Source: Branchiostoma floridae
Lineage: Eukaryota; Chordata; Leptocardii; Amphioxiformes; Branchiostomatidae
NCBI RefSeq assembly: GCF_000003815.2
Contig: NC_049984.1
Location: 24,988,878-25,052,877, forward strand
Direction of reading: 5' to 3'
Length of the DNA: 64,000 nucleotides
Each line of letters starts with the position of its first letter. The stretch's first letter is position 1. Shown here in pieces: positions 61,201 to 64,000 of the stretch. Made by a program: the position numbers and the translations under genes. The notes under the pieces are model-generated. The model made no database searches, was not told the DNA's origin, and saw only the letters and a list, made by a program, of their open reading frames with translations.

Positions 61201-62639
61201 AACCACAATGAAATAAAATCGTTTTGAGTGGGAGGAACTCAGCGCGCTTTTTTCTCAATTAAATCAAATACACACGTAATCTTCTTTCTGGATATATTGA
61301 ATTCATTTATGTATGCACCCATAGGAGTAAAAATATCATTCTTTTTTCTTCACCTGGTATTTTCCGTGTTCTTAACATGACATATAGTCAGTCAACAAAG
61401 TTATGTAAGATTTCTGCGTTAGCGCATACATTTATAGATTGTCTTTATAAAAATACATTGGGGGTCTTCATCCAAGCAAGGAGGTTTAGATTTCAACTCT
61501 AACTAGCACATAAACAGCTTCATCACTCCGATTGGGTACCTACTCGCTGCAATAATACACCAAGGTGAATAACCTCCTTGACCTTGACGCAAACAACACC
61601 TGGGTGGTAAACCCGTACCTAGTGCTGCAGTATTGCTAAGTGTTGCCAGGTGGCGTTACAGCTTTACACCTGTATGAAGGTCAGGGTCGACAAGGAGAAT
61701 ATGAATGTTGTTAAACTACTTGGGGTTAACTGGAAGAAATGCATTTGATTCTTTCATCTCTGTACATTACTAACCAACTTTGACTATCGAAATGTATACG
61801 TAGGAAATAAAATGTTATATCAAAAATGGAAAATGCTATACTTTTGTTCTTGTCGTTTTGATCCAATAGAAACAGGATAGAATGCCCCATGATGTGGTTT
61901 GCCCGAATAAAGTGGTCTTTTTCATTGAAAAGAAAAAACAATGGAGAAACTGTTGGTTTTATTAAATAATAAAATCGGTGGAGCCTGATGTGAGGTAACA
62001 AATATTAAGGTAGTTGTTAAGAAGTAGGATTCAAGGTTGAATAAATGTTGTCGTGTGTTTTCTTTTTCTTTTTAACAATTATTGAATTTTCCTGTCAAAG
62101 CGCTGCGCGGTGTGTGAATTACGTAACGGTGCACCATAAACTTTGGCGGGGGGGGGGGGGTAGATGAACAACATCGTTTGAAGCAAAGTTCTTGTAAAGC
62201 AGGGCTAAGTTGTGCCCGGGCGTCTTGGTCAAGAAAGCACCGCCATGGATGGAAAACAGTTTTGGGTACAACACGTCCTGTACTATAATATACCATAATA
62301 AATATATCACAACTTACATTCATATAGTCATGAAAATCCACCATCATAGATCATATTGAGCTAAAACGCAAACTCATTATAAACACCGCACCTTCATGCC
62401 TCATGTGGGTTTAATGGACGTCAGTGTTGATGACCTGAATAAGTAGATTATTATGTATGGAGCGGAATGGAATGATCCTCACGCTAACAGACATCTTTCT
62501 CATCACAGTCACCCCTCAGTAAGACAGCCGGAGCCGCAGAGTTCCCGTTTACAACTTTTATTCAGTCTGTCACACGGACCGGTTTCACCAATGTGGCTCC
62601 TTCAGTGGTCCAGACTCAAATTAGCACATTACGGGTATA

Positions 62640-63008
62640 TACTAGCTTTGGAGAACGGCTATAACTTGGTCAAGGCTTACAACAAACACATGTACTTTTA
62701 CTAATAAATGCAAGTAGCCAGTTCAAGCACTTTGTTTTTTTTTGTCCATTTACTACAACATAGGGAACTCAAACTATAAGTGAAGTAAATTTTGTCTTAA
62801 GTAAATCTTTTAAGCGCTAGCTTTGGAGAACGGCTATAACTTGGTCAAGGCCTACAACAAACACATATACTTTTAATTCCTAATAAATGCAAGTAGCCAG
62901 TTCAAGCACTTTGTTGTTTTTTTGTCCATTTACTACAACATAGGGAACTCAAACTATAAGTGAAGTCTGAAGTAAATTTTGTCTTAAGTATATCTTTTAA
63001 GCGCTAGC
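62640..63008. repeat. Tandem duplication, ~175-bp unit
   Basis: CTAGCTTTGGAGAACGGCTA occurs at about 62642 and 62817, each followed by AATGCAAGTAGCCAGTTCAA and CATAGGGAACTCAAACTATA. Confidence 0.9.
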
Positions 63009-63479
63009 GCTTGTATTTTGTTTCATGGTTCTGTCTGTTCGAAGCTCTTAAATAGGATTTTGTGCCTTTCAAAAATGTTCTTCACGCAAGAGAACTCCTT
63101 GCTAATACGTAAGATCTGTGAATTGTCTCTAGATAAAAACTGAGGCGTGACTACCAATCTACAGTTAGTGCTTCATTGCTTTGGTGACCACTCACCATCT
63201 CTTCTGTGTTAGTTAATTTTCTACTCGAGAAAAACCTTCTTTTTCTTTCGTGTCATCACTACACTTTCCTGCTCCAGTACTCCATACACTCCCGTCCTTC
63301 CTTAAGAAGAACCTTAAGAATATTGATGAAACAACCAAGTGTCACGTTTTACTGGTTAGTTTTACTGCGGATGGCGGGGGAGCCGCTGTACAGAAATGGT
63401 GAGAGTTCCGCCTGTCGCCTAAGGAACCGGACGTCCTGTAAATTGGGCAGAAGTAGCAGGAATAAGATGTTAGAAATGG

Positions 63480-63962
63480 ACACTACCAAAAATGCTTTTT
63501 CTTGTTTATCTTGTTCACAGAAAAATTTATTCTCCCAGGAAGAAATTATTCTGTCCCCAGAAATCCTTAGAAAAGTGTGCTTGTCCATGGGGCAAGCAAA
63601 TTTTTTCTTGTTAAGTTTTTGAGAAAAATTTAAGATTTTGTTTTCTTGTATTTCTCAAAACGCTTTTTCTTGTTTATCTTGTTTTGCTTCCTCACAGAAA
63701 ATTTATCTTCCTGAAAGAAAAAAAATCTTGTATTTCTTAAGAGTTGAATCTGGTTAGAAAAAACAAGAATTTCTACAATTTTTTTCTTGCATTATAAGAA
63801 AAAATAAGAAGATTTTGCTTTTAAAAATGTCTAGAAAATGTTTTGTAGTTTCTCGTTTTGCTTGAATGTTATTCTACATTTTCTTCCTGCAAGGATATTT
63901 TCCTTCATATCAGAATTGTCCATGGGGTAAGCAAAATAAGAAAAAATCATTTTTGGCAGTGT
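63480..63962. mobile_element. AT-rich element with ACACTACCAAAAATG ends
   Basis: The left end and the complement of the right end (ACACTGCCAAAAATG) agree over about 15 bp. TCCATGGGGCAAGCAAA and TCCATGGGGTAAGCAAA recur inside with TTTTCTTG runs. No coding capacity. Confidence 0.55.
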
Positions 63963-64000
63963 ATAAAAGTAAGAGAAATGATGGTCTAACTCGCTTAGTC

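Larger units (their letters stand above)
57287..64000. other. Region downstream of the aminopeptidase, no intact gene
   Basis: ATTAAA at 57354-57359 is a candidate polyadenylation signal. The rest holds the relic exon (58239-58433), a SINE, (GT)n, a satellite, a tandem duplication and an AT-rich inverted-repeat element. Broken coding-like text at 59430-59820 was not identified. Confidence 0.6.

Noticed and set aside
1-64000. CRISPR arrays, operons or bacterial features
   Set aside because: Repeats lack regular spacers and all genes are intron-rich and animal-like.

Overview
The window is nuclear DNA from an invertebrate chordate; amphioxus (Branchiostoma) is the best guess. It carries multi-exon genes with short GT-AG introns, transporters and a peptidase related to vertebrate families, and introns crowded with short inverted-repeat elements, tRNA-derived SINEs and (TCCA)n arrays. 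The assignment rests on gene style and repeat content, not on a search. All exon boundaries below were read by eye from splice sites, reading phase and family similarity.

Layout. (1) 3140-15949, minus strand: ten coding exons of an SLC7 light-chain amino-acid transporter resembling b(0,+)AT/SLC7A9, 472 residues, all phases closing. Intron 7 contains a possible nested two-exon gene on the same strand (5696-7764). (2) 18212-29082, minus: a complete ten-exon SLC34 (type II sodium/phosphate cotransporter) gene, 614 residues. (3) 32824-37614, minus: a tandem SLC34 paralogue that keeps exons 1-2 and 7-10 but has lost the four exons for the first half of the transporter; the rest cannot be spliced in frame. 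(4) 39484-57286, plus: a 22-exon M1 zinc aminopeptidase (aminopeptidase N type), 948 residues, type II membrane topology. (5) 58239-58433, plus: a broken copy of the first aminopeptidase exon. The last 5.5 kb hold only repeats, including a satellite of about 215-bp units.

The main discovery is in the aminopeptidase. The exon that encodes both the GAMEN substrate-binding motif and the HELAH zinc-binding motif is present three times in tandem (45212-45366, 45408-45565, 45607-45761), separated by introns of only 41 bp. The exon is phase 1 in and phase 0 out, so any transcript with none or two of them loses frame. The arrangement predicts mutually exclusive splicing of three active-site cassettes that differ mainly between GAMEN and HELAH.

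The three protein families are all typical of apical absorptive (brush-border) membranes in vertebrates: peptide trimming, amino-acid uptake and phosphate uptake. The SLC34 paralogue and the aminopeptidase are head to head, about 1.9 kb apart. Both SLC34 copies have a similar CACGTG plus ATTGGTCA module upstream, in three tandem copies of about 130 bp before the complete gene and once before the broken one. Co-regulation is an inference.
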